Assembly: GCA_024811115.1 (NCBI GenBank)
Contig: JAKOGH010000645.1
Location: forward strand, 1 to 64,000
Source: Terana coerulea
Taxonomy: Eukaryota; Basidiomycota; Agaricomycetes; Polyporales; Phanerochaetaceae
Length of the DNA: 64,000 bases
Direction of reading: 5' to 3'
The notes beneath the pieces are model-generated. The model was not told the origin of the DNA, did no database searches, and saw only the letters and a program-made list of their open reading frames with translations. Positions 22,577 to 37,548 of the stretch are shown here, piece by piece. The position numbers and the translations under genes were made by a program. Numbering within the stretch: the stretch's first letter is position 1; the number at the start of each line of letters is the position of its first letter.

Positions 22577-23557
22577 ATTTGGCTTTAGTGGTCGAAGCTG
22601 AAGGTGGCTGAGGCTTGGCTACTGCTGATCTTGGCTTGCTGGTTGTTGCTGAAGATGCTCTCGAGGGCCTGCATTTTATACCAGAGAATGTAGTAACAAG
22701 ACTTGTGAAACTCACCACCAGGCCGTCGCTCCACTCTAATCCAAACCCGACTACAGAACAGAAGGCTTTCCTGCGTTGCACTTGCTCCTGGCCGGCTGTC
22801 CTCGGTAAAGGCGTCAACAGCGCAATCTTGCCCGAAGTATGTCGATAGTAGGAGTTGTCCGCTGATTCTACACGACGAACATTAGTCGAATTCGAATGAG
22901 TTGAGAAGCCCTCCATTGTTGCAGTCTCCAGGTATAGTCCAGTTTCATGTTGATTCTCACCACTGCCACTACGAGGCGTGGGATATTCACAGATCAAACC
23001 CGCTGCGCCGTCGGTGAAGGCATATTGATCCAATAGGTTGCATCGAAGCAACTTGAATGAGTGGACATACAAGGTGCAGCAGCCAGCGCATGGAAGGTAT
23101 GCCACCTAGTCGCTACTTGCCAGTGAGAGTGAGTCGGTCCACCAGCAAGAGACAGCCCATCGCTTTCTCGATTCAGATCCGAGCCAACATGAATCTCAGA
23201 GCTGCCTACCGCATCAAACAACAGCACCCGGACCAGTGGCAGGGACAATCAAAGGTACCTCCAATCTGCGTGCGGAAGTCAAGCGGCAGTGCAGCTTGAC
23301 GTGTCGGAGGAAGACAGAGCTTGGCACATGCGTACATCTTGAGCGACATGTCCATGTGCATTTTCACTTGGGCGAATCGATGGCACTTGTAACTCTGAGA
23401 GACGAAAACGCCGAGTCGTGAGATGAAATTCACAGGGGATGGGCATGTCACTGCACGTTAGACTGTGCCTAGAATCGAGTCAGTACATTAGCCTCTGATG
23501 TTTGACGCTTCAATGTCAAATGCTCACATGCACTATGCTTTAGGCTTCAGTCAGTGG
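22577..23557. other. Promoter side of copy 4 and adjoining sequence
   Basis: The part to about 23020 resembles the upstream sequence of copy 2 (GACGAACA, GAGAAG(T/C)CCTCC, CAGATCAAA), so the duplicated unit included the promoter. No gene is recognised in the rest. Confidence 0.5.
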
Positions 23558-23970
23558 ATGACTATCCATAAGACCTGAGGTCCAAGCTCGAGTTCACTAG
23601 GAAGCTTGAGCTGACGTCGGCACGTCGCAGCATCCCCGGAACCGCCCATGCAGTACTTATCCAGTGCGGTAGTGTCTCGGCAAGCGGAAAGTTTAGCCCG
23701 CACGCCGCGAGACTGGTCGCTGCATCCTGCCTTTATGTTTGGTCAGAAATCGTCAGGAAAATCGCAGTAAAATGCACTCATGCTGAAACTTCACAGAAAA
23801 AACCAAAGCAACGCGAGCGACAGCACACGCGGCTAACGGCCTACTAAAACCAGCGAGCCCGTAAGTGAAGCGCCGGAATAGCCTTCATCAGCGGAGATCA
23901 ACCAAAAGCCTACCTGTAACCACTCGTGACTCAAGTGAGCCCAAACCTTACGGACAGCTATCCAGTACCT
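23558..23970 (+). repeat. Dispersed repeat copy B (uninterrupted)
   Basis: About 410 bases matching copy A on both sides of the transposon at 10599-11961. It serves as the empty-site reference, reading CACTAGG then AAGCTTGAG across the insertion point. Confidence 0.75.
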
Positions 23971-26900
23971 ATCGGGTACGGTGATGGCACACGGCCACGG
24001 TGGCTGGAGAGCAAGCTTGAGAGTTAGCTCGGCGAAGACGCTTGGCCGGCCTGGATGGGCCCACATCAATGTTCGGAAGATTCCGGTGGCCATAACAGGA
24101 AGGTCAGTAAGAACGAGATAAAGTTTCGGTAGTCAACGATTCACCGAACGCACTGTGTTCCACAAGCTCAGCGATGAGAGGCAGGGAAGGGCAATGGCGT
24201 GTAACCTGTGTGAAATAAGGAGGCGGACCTAGCCATGCATCGCCGCGTAAGGTTTGGTTAATGCTGGGATTTCATTGAGGAGTGACTGAAGACATGTCAA
24301 AACTCGGATCCCTGTACACATGACGGTTGTATGTAGTGACACCTTTTCGCATAATCTTCGCCGTACATATACGATGGTTTCAAACCTCATACATCCCCAA
24401 AAGATCTGTCACTGCATCGATATGAGCAGAGTTCAATAAACTGGAAAGACTAGGATACGAGCGACCATAAACCCACGAGCAAACTCCATCCGAATTACAT
24501 CCGCCAGACGAAGATTTAACATTCGCCTTGGCGTGGCGCACCGCATTAATAGCTCCAGGGTATGATTGCAGAATGCATGTCACTGGCAAATGAAGGAGCG
24601 CCACAGACGAAGCACGCACGGCGGATGAGTCGCGGATAATCTGCGGTGAAGCGCGAACCATGGACGCGTCGCCCCGCGAGACGCGTCCTGTCCCGAGCAT
24701 GATCGGAAAACCATGACGGCTAAGCAGGCAAAGGGTGTCCCGCGCCTGGCACGCCGTCACGGCCGTGTAAACTTCGGAGGGGCTGCGATGCGTTGCGTTG
24801 TGAGGGGAAGCAACAGCGGCCGAGTGGTGAATGCTTGAACGTTGATCTTGCTGACGGTGGACGTCCGAATGTTGATTTTTGCAGCACACCAACTTCGTCA
24901 GATGGATTTGCTAGGGGCTGAGATTATTACACGCGGTTGCCCACGGTGTCTTTTAAGATCGAGGATCGTCGAGCCGCAGGAATAGGCTTCAACGAATGAT
25001 ATCGCCGTCGCCCCCGCTGTCGAGATCAGGGGACACGTCAGATATGCTGCGACGGCGAAGCCGACGCCACTCCACCTGCACTTGCCGCGAAGTGCAGCCT
25101 GTGCAGCAATTTCGCGTTGATGGGCGGGGTGGGCACTGGGCCGCCCGACAGAATACCGCCGAGTGCGCGCATCGGGCGTGCCGACGATCCTACGGATGCG
25201 GGCTTCTATCAGGTCATGATGACGAGGGGGCAGCACCGGGTTCACACTGAGTGACCGAGGAATTTTCCAGCGGTTCGAGATGACCTGCAACGCCCATAAA
25301 GCCTGAGATTTGGGCACCGCTGGGCTCTTCTGCATCAGCCTGGGCCATGCACGTGTAACGGCGTCGGCGTGCACGAGCTCTTGCATGCTTGACGGTGAAG
25401 TCGCACGACAGAGGTTTCTCCGCGAGGTGCTATACGCGCAGAGGCTGGCATGCCCTGCCGTCACCATCGAGAGGCTTCGGCAGACTGTGTGGCAGGTTTA
25501 TGTGTTTGATGAGGGAGAAATAGCGGCTAAGAGTATATTAAACTTAGAACATCGACTAGGAGAACTTGTCACTTAATGTATACACACTCGCAGCCTCCAA
25601 GACAGTGATCCACAGTAAATCCTGGACTTGCGCGGGGGAGGTGGTTGCACCGGAGTCCATTCAAATTCGAGGCTCATTTCCGGCAAGACCCCGCGCCCGT
25701 CCTTCAAAATCATACGGACCGGCTCGCCAGCTGCCGTCGGGAAGCGTCAAAATAGGCCCTCGGCAAAACTCGGGTCGCCCTTCTGCGCAGGCTGCCTCGC
25801 GACAGGCGAGCAGAAGCCCGCGTAGCCCATGGGGCGGGAGACGTCTGGGCAGGTGCGAGCTCCTACGAGCTCCTGGCCCTGCCTGCGTCTGGAGCAGCTG
25901 CGACTGCGAAGGGGCGTCCGCCGCGTGGTTCTGTGTGCGTCAGCGCGGGATCGTCTGTCGACCGTTGCAGGCACGCTACGTCGAGGGTGCGCATGTATTC
26001 CAGACATACCGTGTTTGAGCGGCGGCCTGGAGCAGGCCGTGGGCGCGGGGGCAGACTCACCGGAAAGAGTAACCCGGGGTACTAAACACCGCAAGTCCGG
26101 GCATCTGTGGGGAACATGCGCTTCCCCAGAACCGGCGATGCGGGGGGCTGTGGCTATAGTTTGGACGGCTGAACTAGAGAAGCACGGCGGAGATGCAGGA
26201 GGCACACTGATGGCCCGGGGAATACCGACAGCATGCTAGTATTTGCAGTGTGAAGTGCCGTCGAGGAGTCGTGCAGCGCTGCAGCCTCACGAGGGTGTGT
26301 GCAATCGACGGATGCAGCGTGATAATGTTCACGAGGGGCGGTAGCAGGCGGTTGCGCAATAGCGGGGTTACAACAACGCTCCTAAGGTGTTCCAGACTTG
26401 AAGACGACTGAAAGAGACTGTGAAAGCGCCTTCAGCCACCCCGAAGACAGAAAGCGTCCTATAATAAAAAGTCAATGGGAAACAGAGCAACTTGAAACGT
26501 GCGTAGGCCACATAACCACAACCTCCTGAACGGAGATTAGACTTGCGGAGGTTGTTGAAGGGTTGCGGAAGGAAAGGCGCAATCAGATGAGAACACATGT
26601 GAAAATGACGAAGGCCGACGATGACCTACGAAAAATCGCAAAGATCGTTCGCGCCATCTGCTAAGGTCCAGGGGGATGCCTTCCTCGAGGGTCATGGCGA
26701 GAGGCGTCTGGCTATCTCTGATAAAGGCCCCGCTCGTCGTATCTCTGAAACAGCGCACGAGCTTCAGGGGCTGTACAAAGGTCCAGATGCCGAGGCCTCT
26801 GGGGAATATCCTGGGATTTGCGGAGGATTTAGGCTGGAGCTGGAGGACCTGCTCGGTGCTCGGAGTCACTTGCAAACGACGGTTACCGTATTGGGGATGC

Positions 26901-27755
26901 CGTCGTCGTGGCAAGGCGTGCTTACATACGCAGGATGCTTCCATAAAGGGGAAAGCGCAGTGCCGGAGCGCGGCGGTAGCGGGCGAAACCTTATCTCCAT
27001 TAGCGCCCGCGTGCGTCTCCGGTCGCAGCCCGACAAACAATTCTTTTCGTCCATCCTCAAAATTTACCTCCTTATTTTGGCACCCCCGCCATCCCCAACG
27101 CTCTTCTGAACCCCCACACCCCGCCCTCGACGCTGCCATCCCGCCCTCGACAACGACCGACGCCTCTGGAGCGGTGTAGACCGTGCGTGTCCTCGGAAGC
27201 GTTCCGAGCTCGGGGTACTTACGACGTACAGTCGCAGCACTGCGCATCTAGATCACCTTCGTGGTTACTCCGGATACCACGTTCTGCGGTGCCCCACGGC
27301 TGCGTGAACCACACCCCGCTCGTCTTTACGTCCATCTGCAACAGCAAGGCAAATCACCGCCACCATCTTCACAAGCCCCCGCATCCCTCTTGGGCGTCCT
27401 CTGCGGGGAATCTCCGGGCCCTCGTCTTATTCTACGCCTCGATTGCCCCTGGCCCGCCACCTTGTCCGTTAACCGTCATCTTGTCCCCCTTCCACTCAAT
27501 TGCGCTTCTACCACTCTCTATCCGCCGGCCTCTCCCTCCCACGCGCATACCGAGTTCGCGAACATCTGACAGGGAAAACCCCCATCTCATTCATTAGGAG
27601 TTGAAAGCGAGGCATCATCTGGCTCCGTGAGTCTGGGTCGCTTTGCTCTACTTGGTTTTTGACTGACCTTCATATATAACTTCTCGTCTTCGCCGCCCTC
27701 CCCCGCCCACCACATTTTTGTCGTCGTCATGCTCCGTACTCGAATCTCAGTCGTG
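23971..27755. other. 3.8-kb stretch without a recognisable gene
   Basis: Several frames of 150-240 codons on both strands (for example 24380-24892, 24898-25467 and 26537-27247, minus) overlap each other, carry no motif I know and look like GC-rich open sequence. From about 27250 the plus strand is pyrimidine-rich, as expected of the promoter and leader of the next gene. Confidence 0.4.
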
Positions 27756-29981
<2,226 letters not shown>

Positions 29982-30538
29982 GTGTATGCCACGCCTGCCC
30001 TCGCCATTCCATACCCCATAATTCCAGACACGACCGTCGCCAACGTTGCCTTGCCCCATCTGTATTACGATCGCAATCCATTTCACATAGACCATCTAGA
30101 CCTCCTCTCCGTTCTGGACACTCGCATGCATAGAATTTCGTCGCCTCTGCTTTACGGGTTATATACTTACACGCCGTCGCCGTAATATTCCCGCTCCCGC
30201 TTCGCTGTTTTCGTCAGATTATCCACACGAATGTACTCATCTGCACACCGCTCTTAGATGTTCAGTGACTGCCACTCACCTCCAACATCACATCCACCCG
30301 ACGCCGCATTTCCTAGAATCACTATAGCAATGTGCATACAGTCGCTAGTCACCGTCAATTGAATGAGCATATAAGTTTTATAAGCTACTGATTGCGAGGA
30401 TTTCGTTGTATGTTACGACCGGCGCCCGAGACAACATTTTGAAGAAACTAGAACCAAAGTAAAGTCCTTGGTACAGTAAGAACAACCGTGAACCTAAACA
30501 AACAAGACGACGTAAATGCTTGAGTCCATCCAGCCCCT
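29982..30538. other. Intergenic between convergent genes
   Basis: About 560 AT-richer bases, the 3' untranslated regions of the repressor and the minus-strand protease. No further gene. Confidence 0.5.
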
Positions 30539-32447
30539 CTAGGTCATAGTCCGTCTAGTAATGCGAATCCCACGGGTTGTTGTAGTTCCCGTGCTGCTGC
30601 GGGGCGCGCCGTACCCGCCGCCGTGGGCCCCGCCCATGTGCTGCATGTCGTACGACGGCGGCGCGGGCTCATGCAGGGGCTGGTACGAGCCCTGCATGCC
30701 CATGAAGCCCGCGGGCGTGCGCCGGAGCTTGCGGTTGCGCAGGCAGCAAAACAAGATAGCAGCGATGAGCAGCACGCCGACGCCGACGGAGAGGCCGATG
30801 ACGAGCGGGAGGTGCGCGCGGATGCGGCGGAGAACGCTGTTGCTGTTCGGGTCCCACGCGCGCGCGGCGCCGCGGACGGACACGAAGTCGCTGTGCGCCT
30901 CGGCCGTGTCGTTCGTCGTCGCGAGCAGCTGGATGTACGGGTCCGCGGTCTGGTTCGTCTTGCCGTCGACGAAGTCACCGAAGTTGATGTACAGGTACGC
31001 GTTCCGCACTGCGCGCGGCGCGCCGTCAGCGTTCACGGACCAGAGACTGCATGTGCGAGAGGGTGGAGCACTCACAGAATGCCATGCCGAGGACCATGTC
31101 GAAGTTGGGGCTCGCGGCCGTGGAGATCGGCTGGAACTGCGGCAGGCGTCAGACGTGCGGGACGCGCGAGGGAAAACGTCGGCTTACGGCGCCCAGGCAG
31201 ACTCGGCTGCCGCTGTTGTCCGTCGCGTTCAGATCGAGCGAGGCGTCGAGCGGGTGGATCGGGAAGTTCTTGCCGCCGAAATTAAACGAGATGTTGATCT
31301 CGACGTCACATGGTATCGTCCACACCTCGCCGAGGTCGGAGTCCTTTACCAGTTCTGCGCCGGGCACGTCGCTGTATATCGCGTCTGCTACGGATCTGTG
31401 GGCTGCTTTATGACGCGCGAGGAGAATTGGTGAAAAGGTGCTCACGATGGAACCTGTGGCAGAGAAAATCCAGAATCAAATACAGCAGTCAGCTGCTTTT
31501 TGTTCGACGTAGAGGACACGCCGGTCTGAATGTCTATCGCCTTTCCATCGGGGCCGATGACCCCGCTCGGGTCAAGCAGGGTTTGCCAGTGCTGATCTCC
31601 CAAGTCTGTGATCGAGACTTGCGATACGTTCAGTTTCGGTTGGGAGGTGACAGCTTCATATCCCGGAACGAGCTCTCCAACGGTGAGGTCACCGGGGAAT
31701 TTGTCGGAAGGGTCGTCATCGCGTCCGAGCAGAATCGTGAGGTAGTTGGGCGTGGAGGAGTTCTGCAGAAATATTCTGTCCAAGACGGCGTTCCCCGATG
31801 AGTTTTTGAGCGCGTCGTGTACTTGCGAGCCAGTGTTGGGTCCGAGGCCAATGAGACCCGTTCCCACAGAGTTGCTGGAACTCACAGGGACATCCACTAA
31901 CAAGCCGGGGATCGACGGCATTTGATATTGTAATACATGAGGAGAAGTTGGCTTGCTCACGATACGCTTGGTCTTTGACAGTGTAACCGGCAAAGTCTAA
32001 ATCGCCCAGCTTCACCGGGCCTAAGAGCGAGCGTCGGGATATAAGTAGAGGAGTAGAACCAACAGGACGTGACGTACCTTCCACTTTTCCGATAGCATAC
32101 TGCACACCTGCTGTCGCGCCCGTATCCTTACTTCCTGGCACTGTGCCAGTAACATACAAGTCGGAGCTGTGGGAACTGGTCAGACCACCTCGGGAAGCAA
32201 CTGCACGCGCGCACCTTCCCGTGTCTATTATCACAGAGAACTGGTTTCCGCCCAAGGTGATGTTGGTCGTATAGGTAATGTCGGAGCTATCAGTGAGCGT
32301 CGTGGTCCCAGTCAAGGATGCTCTGCGCCGGAGGCCGCTCAGTGGTGGCGTGCGGCGCTGGCCTGTGATGCCCAGTCTCACCGCGTCTGCGAGGTCAATG
32401 GGCAGAGCGAGCAGGGAGCAAATGACTGGCAAAGTCACTGGTCGCAT
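30539..32447 (-). CDS. Membrane-anchored A1-family aspartic protease, paralogue 1
   Basis: Secretory-pathway pepsin-like protease in seven exons: 32215-32447, 32078-32166, 31961-32020, 31446-31896, 31188-31395, 31076-31136, 30539-31008. Signal peptide MRPVTLPVICSLLALP. First active site DTGSSDL, built across intron 1; second FDSGFSLPQVP. Near the carboxy end lies one membrane span (LPLVIGLSVGVGVLLIAAIL) and a Pro/Gly-rich cytosolic tail, so it is probably a surface enzyme, not a vacuolar one. Length 523 residues as read. At the G4 run 30601-30604 one extra base would change the tail to QQHGNYNNPWDSHY with stop at 30555, which looks more natural. Paired head to head with paralogue 2. Confidence 0.85.
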
Positions 32448-32932
32448 GCTGGTCGCCGAGAAGGGGGTGTTGTACAAAGTGAAGGCGGGCAGAACAGGGC
32501 GAGCTGAAGACGGCGAGAGCAACGAGGCGGTGCGCACTCTGATCAGCGTCTGCAGTGGCTGGGCTTTCTCACAAATGGTCCATTCGTGATAACGTTGGGC
32601 ACCTTCCGCACCACTGCGCAGCTGAGTGGGCTGTTCGAAACGTCGTGCAGCCCTGCCTCGTCGTGGTAGTATGCCTTGGAATAAACCTTGATTTTGGCTG
32701 TATTTTCGCGGTCGCCCTCGGGGAATTCTCGAACACGCTCCCTGCGCTTTGGCGCCCATGTCGGGACCAAATCCCGCGTGGCAACGCTTGTGGGTCCCAG
32801 TAGTGGTCGCGAGCAACCTCTTCCTCCAACTCTCATCATCCTCAGTCCGTTCAAGTCTTCCGCGGCCTCTTCCGCAGGCCTTTCCATTCTTTTAATCGCC
32901 ACTCTCTTTTCCACCGACACACTGGCAAACGA
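32448..32932. promoter_or_regulatory. Shared divergent promoter region of the two aspartic proteases
   Basis: 485 bases separate the two ATGs, so both promoters lie here and co-regulation is possible. I see no clear TATA box; several GTGG(T/G)-type words occur, but I do not claim specific sites. Confidence 0.45.
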
Positions 32933-34931
32933 ATGCTCTCGTCTCTTCCGGCCTCGTTTCTTGTTCTAGTTTTCGCCTCCGTTTCAGTTGTACATGCTAT
33001 CACTTTCGATGTGCGCGTCCGTTCAACATTCGACCCCCACGCTCTCCAAGCCCGCGCTGCAAACAGTACAGCCATCATCCCTGTATCCAACACCCACAAT
33101 GCAGAGTACATAGCCAATGTGACGCTGGGAGGACGTCAAATCCCTGTTCTCCTTGACACGGGCAGGTGCGCCCGCGTCCACCCGCATGCTGTCTCACACA
33201 AGGCTTATTATTGCTCAGCTCGGATCTTTGGGTAACTGGCGATGTGCCGAACACCAAGGATCTCGGGAAGGCCGTGTCAGTGACCTATGCAGTAGGAACG
33301 GCAGCAGGTGCGTTTGCTGGCGTCGAGTGCTACTGAACGCGTTGCTCAACTCGCTTCGTTCAACTGACAGGCGATGTCAATACCGCCGACATGGACTTCG
33401 CTGGCTACCATGTGCCCGACCAAGCTTACCGTGCGCTCCTCCGCTTGCTCCCGCTCTTGCGCATGCTAAAAGTATCTTGTAGTGCTCGTCAAGAACACGT
33501 CATCCTTCTCCCTAGATATCAAGGCCCAAGGCTTTGAAGGCTTGATTGGCCTCGGCCCTAACACAGGTTCAGTTATTCTGGACAAGATTGACGAAGACTC
33601 AGCGAACAGCGTCCTGAACCGAATCTTCTCGCAGAACACCACCAGTGCCAACTACCTGTCCCTATTGCTTGGTCGCCAGTCATCAGCCAACCTATCCTCC
33701 ACCGGTCAGCTTACCATATCCGAGGTCGTGCCCGGCTATGAAGACATCCTCAACATGCCCAAGCTTACCGTGGATAAGGTGCACAAGCTCACTGATCAAG
33801 ATCAGCACTGGCAGACTTTTACAGACGCCTTTGGCGTTATTGGCCCCGACGGACAAGCGATAGACGTGGACTCTATCGTTCCCAGCGCGCCTGACAATCA
33901 GCTCGGCGTCGTCTTCGACTCTGGATACACACTTCCGCAGGTTCCCCGTGCCATGTCTGATGCTATCTACGGGCGTGTGCAGGGAGCGGAGTACAACGAA
34001 GCATCCGGCGTATGGACTGTGCCATGTACACAAATGCTCAACATTACCTTCAAATTTGGTGGTAAGGAGTATCCCATCCATCCTTTGGACACGGTCAGCA
34101 GCGACTTCAACATGGTTGATTCTACCGGCAACCCGACATGCGTGGGAACGGTTAGTAATGTCCGTAAGGTGGAATGCTTGCAGCAGTCCTGACTCTCGTA
34201 ACAGTTCCAACCTATCACATCTGCCTTCAGCTTGCTTGGAGAGTATGATATCATTCTAGGCATGGGCTTCAGTAGGTCTCATCCCACTATCATTTTACCC
34301 CAAGTTGACTCCAGATAGTGCGCAACACTTACACTCTCTTTGATTATGGCGACTGGGTCGAGGAGTCCAAGAATGACAGGCAAGACCCCTACATCCAGCT
34401 GCTCTCCGTGACCGACCCGACCCAAGCGCACAAAGAGTTCGTCCAAGTGCGAATGAACGGTGTCGACACAACAGGAGCCGCTTCCCAACAACTCCTACCC
34501 GTCGGCAAAGGCCAGTCCTCCCCCATCTCGGAGGCCGAGAAAAAGAAGATGTACGTCTAGAAATACACGCCTCGTCTGCTTGACGTAACACCTCCAACGT
34601 GCATTGCTGATCTTCGCATTTTCACAGGTACGAAGAGAAGGTGCTTGCGCGCTGGCCCGAGATCTTCGTCGGCTGCCTGGCCTTCGTCGTCATTGTCGCG
34701 GGCATCATCACCTGGCGCTGCTGCGTCCGCCGCAAGCGGCGCCGCGCCCTGCAGGCGCAGAAGGCGGCGTCGATGGGCGTCAGTACCGGCGGCGGGCAGA
34801 GCGCACACCAACAGTACAAGGTGCTCGAGGGCCAGGGCTCGGAGATGAACCTGCACGAGATGCGGACGAAGCCACAGGGGTATGGCGGCGGATACGACCA
34901 GTACGCGTCGTATAAGGGCGACGTAGTCTAG
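32933..34931 (+). CDS. Membrane-anchored A1-family aspartic protease, paralogue 2
   Basis: 550 residues, frame intact, in seven exons: 32933-33165, 33219-33307, 33371-33430, 33483-34150, 34205-34271, 34319-34550, 34628-34931. The first three exons (233, 89 and 60 bases) match paralogue 1 exactly. Signal peptide MLSSLPASFLVLVFASVSV; catalytic motifs DTGSSDLWVTG (split by intron 1) and FDSGYTLPQVP; flap-side sequence EYIANVTLGG. A membrane span EIFVGCLAFVVIVAGIITW is followed by a basic anchor CVRRKRRR and a Gly/Gln/Tyr-rich tail. An intron of paralogue 1 inside the LPQVP region is missing here. By family it cleaves proteins at the cell surface or outside the cell. Confidence 0.9.
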
Positions 34932-35147
34932 AGGGGGAGGAACGGACTTCGGTACGTAGGTAGAACGCGACACACTTGTTTTAGTATTGCTTTGCGTATG
35001 TTTTTTTCCGAATTTTACTGGGAACTTTGTCTATGACTGTTTGCGGCTGTAGTTAAGTGTTGAATGTTGAACTCCCTCCTGAACCCAGGTAAACAAGGCT
35101 CAGGCGCATTACATTAAGCATGCGAGTGATATGCAATATGATGGAAG

Positions 35148-37013
35148 CTAGAACTCCATATCATCCCCTGACGTTGTACTTCGAATATTACCGAGGTCTA
35201 CCACGGTGTAAAATGAAAATGTCTTCATCTCTGGTTGCTTTGAGTGGTCCCGCGCTTTCATTGGACTTCCATGCTCATCTGCAGGTTCAGGATCGTCGGA
35301 CCTGTAGGTATAGCTCACGAGCATGTTAAACTAGTCTGAATCAGCGCACTTCATTCTGATATCAAGGCACACAGGAGACATACCTTGAGGTCCCCTCTCG
35401 CTTCCTTAGACAGTGCTACTTCTCCACCAATAACAGTGACGTTTGCACGCCTCTCAAGAACGCCCAGCGTCCGCTTTCCGCGCCCTTGATCTCCGTCGAG
35501 GCCGTCAAAGTCGTCGCCCCCTTCCCCAAACATGTCCTCGTCGTCGTCGTACTCCCATGTCTCCGCAAAAGCCGCAATTGGAAAGGCGGAAGACGGTACA
35601 GTGACGGCGAAGGGCGGGCGCCTTACCTTCTCGTCTGTCGCAGCGTCGGCGTTAGGCGAAGACGCAGGGAGGGCGCGCTGAGCATGCAATCGGACTTGTA
35701 TTGGGTCGTATAGGGGGTTCGTGAGAATCAGTTTGAAGGCGTACGTCTGACCGGCGTATATGGCCATCTTGGCCTCGAGTTGTGAGGCCGTCACTCGGAC
35801 ATTCCGCGCCCGAAGCACTTCCTCCTGATGCGGCAAGCTAACGGTAATAGCAGGCAAGTAGTTCGCAGCGACAAGTTTGATCTTATACCGAACGGACTGA
35901 GCCTTCTGCTCGGGCTTGATGAGGATGTGTCGGCAGCTGGGGCAGCGCTTGGACTTCTTAGAGTGCAGGGGTATGCGGAGAGGCTTCAGATCACTGGAAA
36001 GAAGGTTGGTATAACCTTCAAGGTAGACACGATAGCACTCACCTGCTTCTCGGCGAGTTTGTCCAACTATTCACCCACCGCTGGTCAAGCGTCGCGACTT
36101 CCTCGACGCCCTCCATATGCCGCATGTACTCCACATCTTCTTCCGCTCCTCCGCCAGGCATGAATCCCGTGCTCCCAACCTCGACTCGGGCGCGGTAGTC
36201 CGGAATCTCATGGCGGTTCGCGTTCTTGTCTCTGCCCGACCTGCTGCGGGCAAGCGGGTGCGGCGTGTAGCGAGCGACGCCGGGGATGTCGCGCGCAAGC
36301 GCAGACGAGGCAGCGGCTGTGATAGGGTTCATGTGAGTGCTGTGCGACTGACCTGGCGCGTGGCCAGAAGAGGTGGACGGGGATGCACGTAGGTATGGCT
36401 CAAAATGCTCCTTGAGACGCTCGAATTCGAGCGATTCTGGCGCAGAGTCTTCGAACTTTTGGAGCTGTGCTTTGAGGACATGTGAGGCGCGTTGTGCAGA
36501 TGAGAGTCGGGAAACGTACCTGCGAGACCAGTCGGCTTTTCGAACGTAATGCCGACTTCGGCGGAGTCCCATCGACAGTGATTGCAGTACAAGAAGAAAG
36601 GTGGCTCGCCTGCCGTGTTGAGCACTGCAGGTGGGCGACCATCTCCATTATCTGGTGGGTCTGAAGGCACGACAGTTAACGTATTCTTGCAGCTCGGGCA
36701 CATGAAGCAATTCCGCGCGCAACTTTGCTTTCCTCGTGATCAGCCTTTCTCTCCGTCTGAGCCATGACATACGGACATACCGGTTCTTCTCTGCGCGCAC
36801 GCTCGCGCTGGGTACCTCGAACAAGCAATTCGGGCAATAGTATCCGCTGACTTCAACCATAACGCAGTGATTGCACCGTATCGCGTCGCATTCTTCGCAG
36901 AAGTAGAGGTTGTGCAACGCGTGAAAGCTAGATGATGACGAAGGCAGGTTGGGCTGTGGCGGATGCGGTGTAGAAGCCTGACACGGGCAGTAGTAGTCGA
37001 TATTCGGTGGCAT
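35148..37013 (-). CDS. Dynactin subunit p62 (dynactin-4 type)
   Basis: Pointed-end subunit of dynactin, the cofactor of cytoplasmic dynein in organelle and nuclear transport along microtubules. Exons 36782-37013 (ending near 36781), 36520-36722, 36043-36469, 35384-35993 and 35148-35330. The start MPPNIDYYCPC is followed by the family's zinc-binding cysteine pairs: FCEECDAIRCNHC, YYCPNC, CARNCFMCPSCKNTL, YCNHCRWDS, and later RCPSCRHILIKP. Then YKIKLVAANYLP, the acidic YDDDEDMFGEGGDDFDG and MLVSYTYRSDDPEP with MKTFSFYTVVDLG at the end. The last exon could be followed by one more intron after VVDLG; I ended it at the next in-frame stop. No frame break is seen. Confidence 0.85.
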
Positions 37014-37548
37014 ATCTGGGCTCGACAGCAAAGAAAATATCTTGAAGGGGTGGATTGTTCAAAAGTTCAAGAACGAGATCGACTGCGACTGCCTCGAGGC
37101 TCGAGACAAGACGCGAAGTTGCGGCAAGCGCCCATATACGCCCCTGTCTTTCGGTTTTGCACATCCGTGCCGGCTATAGTTTATGTTTTCATATCTTCCA
37201 CTCCCTCTGCCATGGCTCACATCGTCTTCAGCACCTGCTACCTAACGGCGAGGGTCAGGGCGGCCGTCGGCGTCAGGTAACAGAGCGCAGTCAGGAACAG
37301 TGCCCCAGCGGGCGCCTCCAAGACAGCAACGGGCAACTGTCCAACAAAATCAAGGGCCAAACCGAGCTTGGTCGTTGACGGCGAGTCTCTCCTTTCCCTT
37401 CGCTTCCCTTATCCTCTCTTCACAGGGCCTGGAGCTTTCTGTTCTCCTTCATTGAGGCAGCAGCTGGTCTCTTGTTTTATGTCGCTGGTCGAAGGGTCGC
37501 ATCTCCACGCTTAATCCAAGCATCACTCTCGTTCGGTCGGCAGGAACC
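37014..37548. other. Divergent intergenic region
   Basis: About 535 bases between dynactin p62 and the membrane-protein gene, with pyrimidine-rich patches near 37385-37430. No gene recognised. Confidence 0.45.

Noticed and set aside
24380..27247. Several frames of 150-240 codons on both strands
   Set aside because: Mutually overlapping, no motifs and no plausible introns; reported only as an unexplained gene-free stretch.
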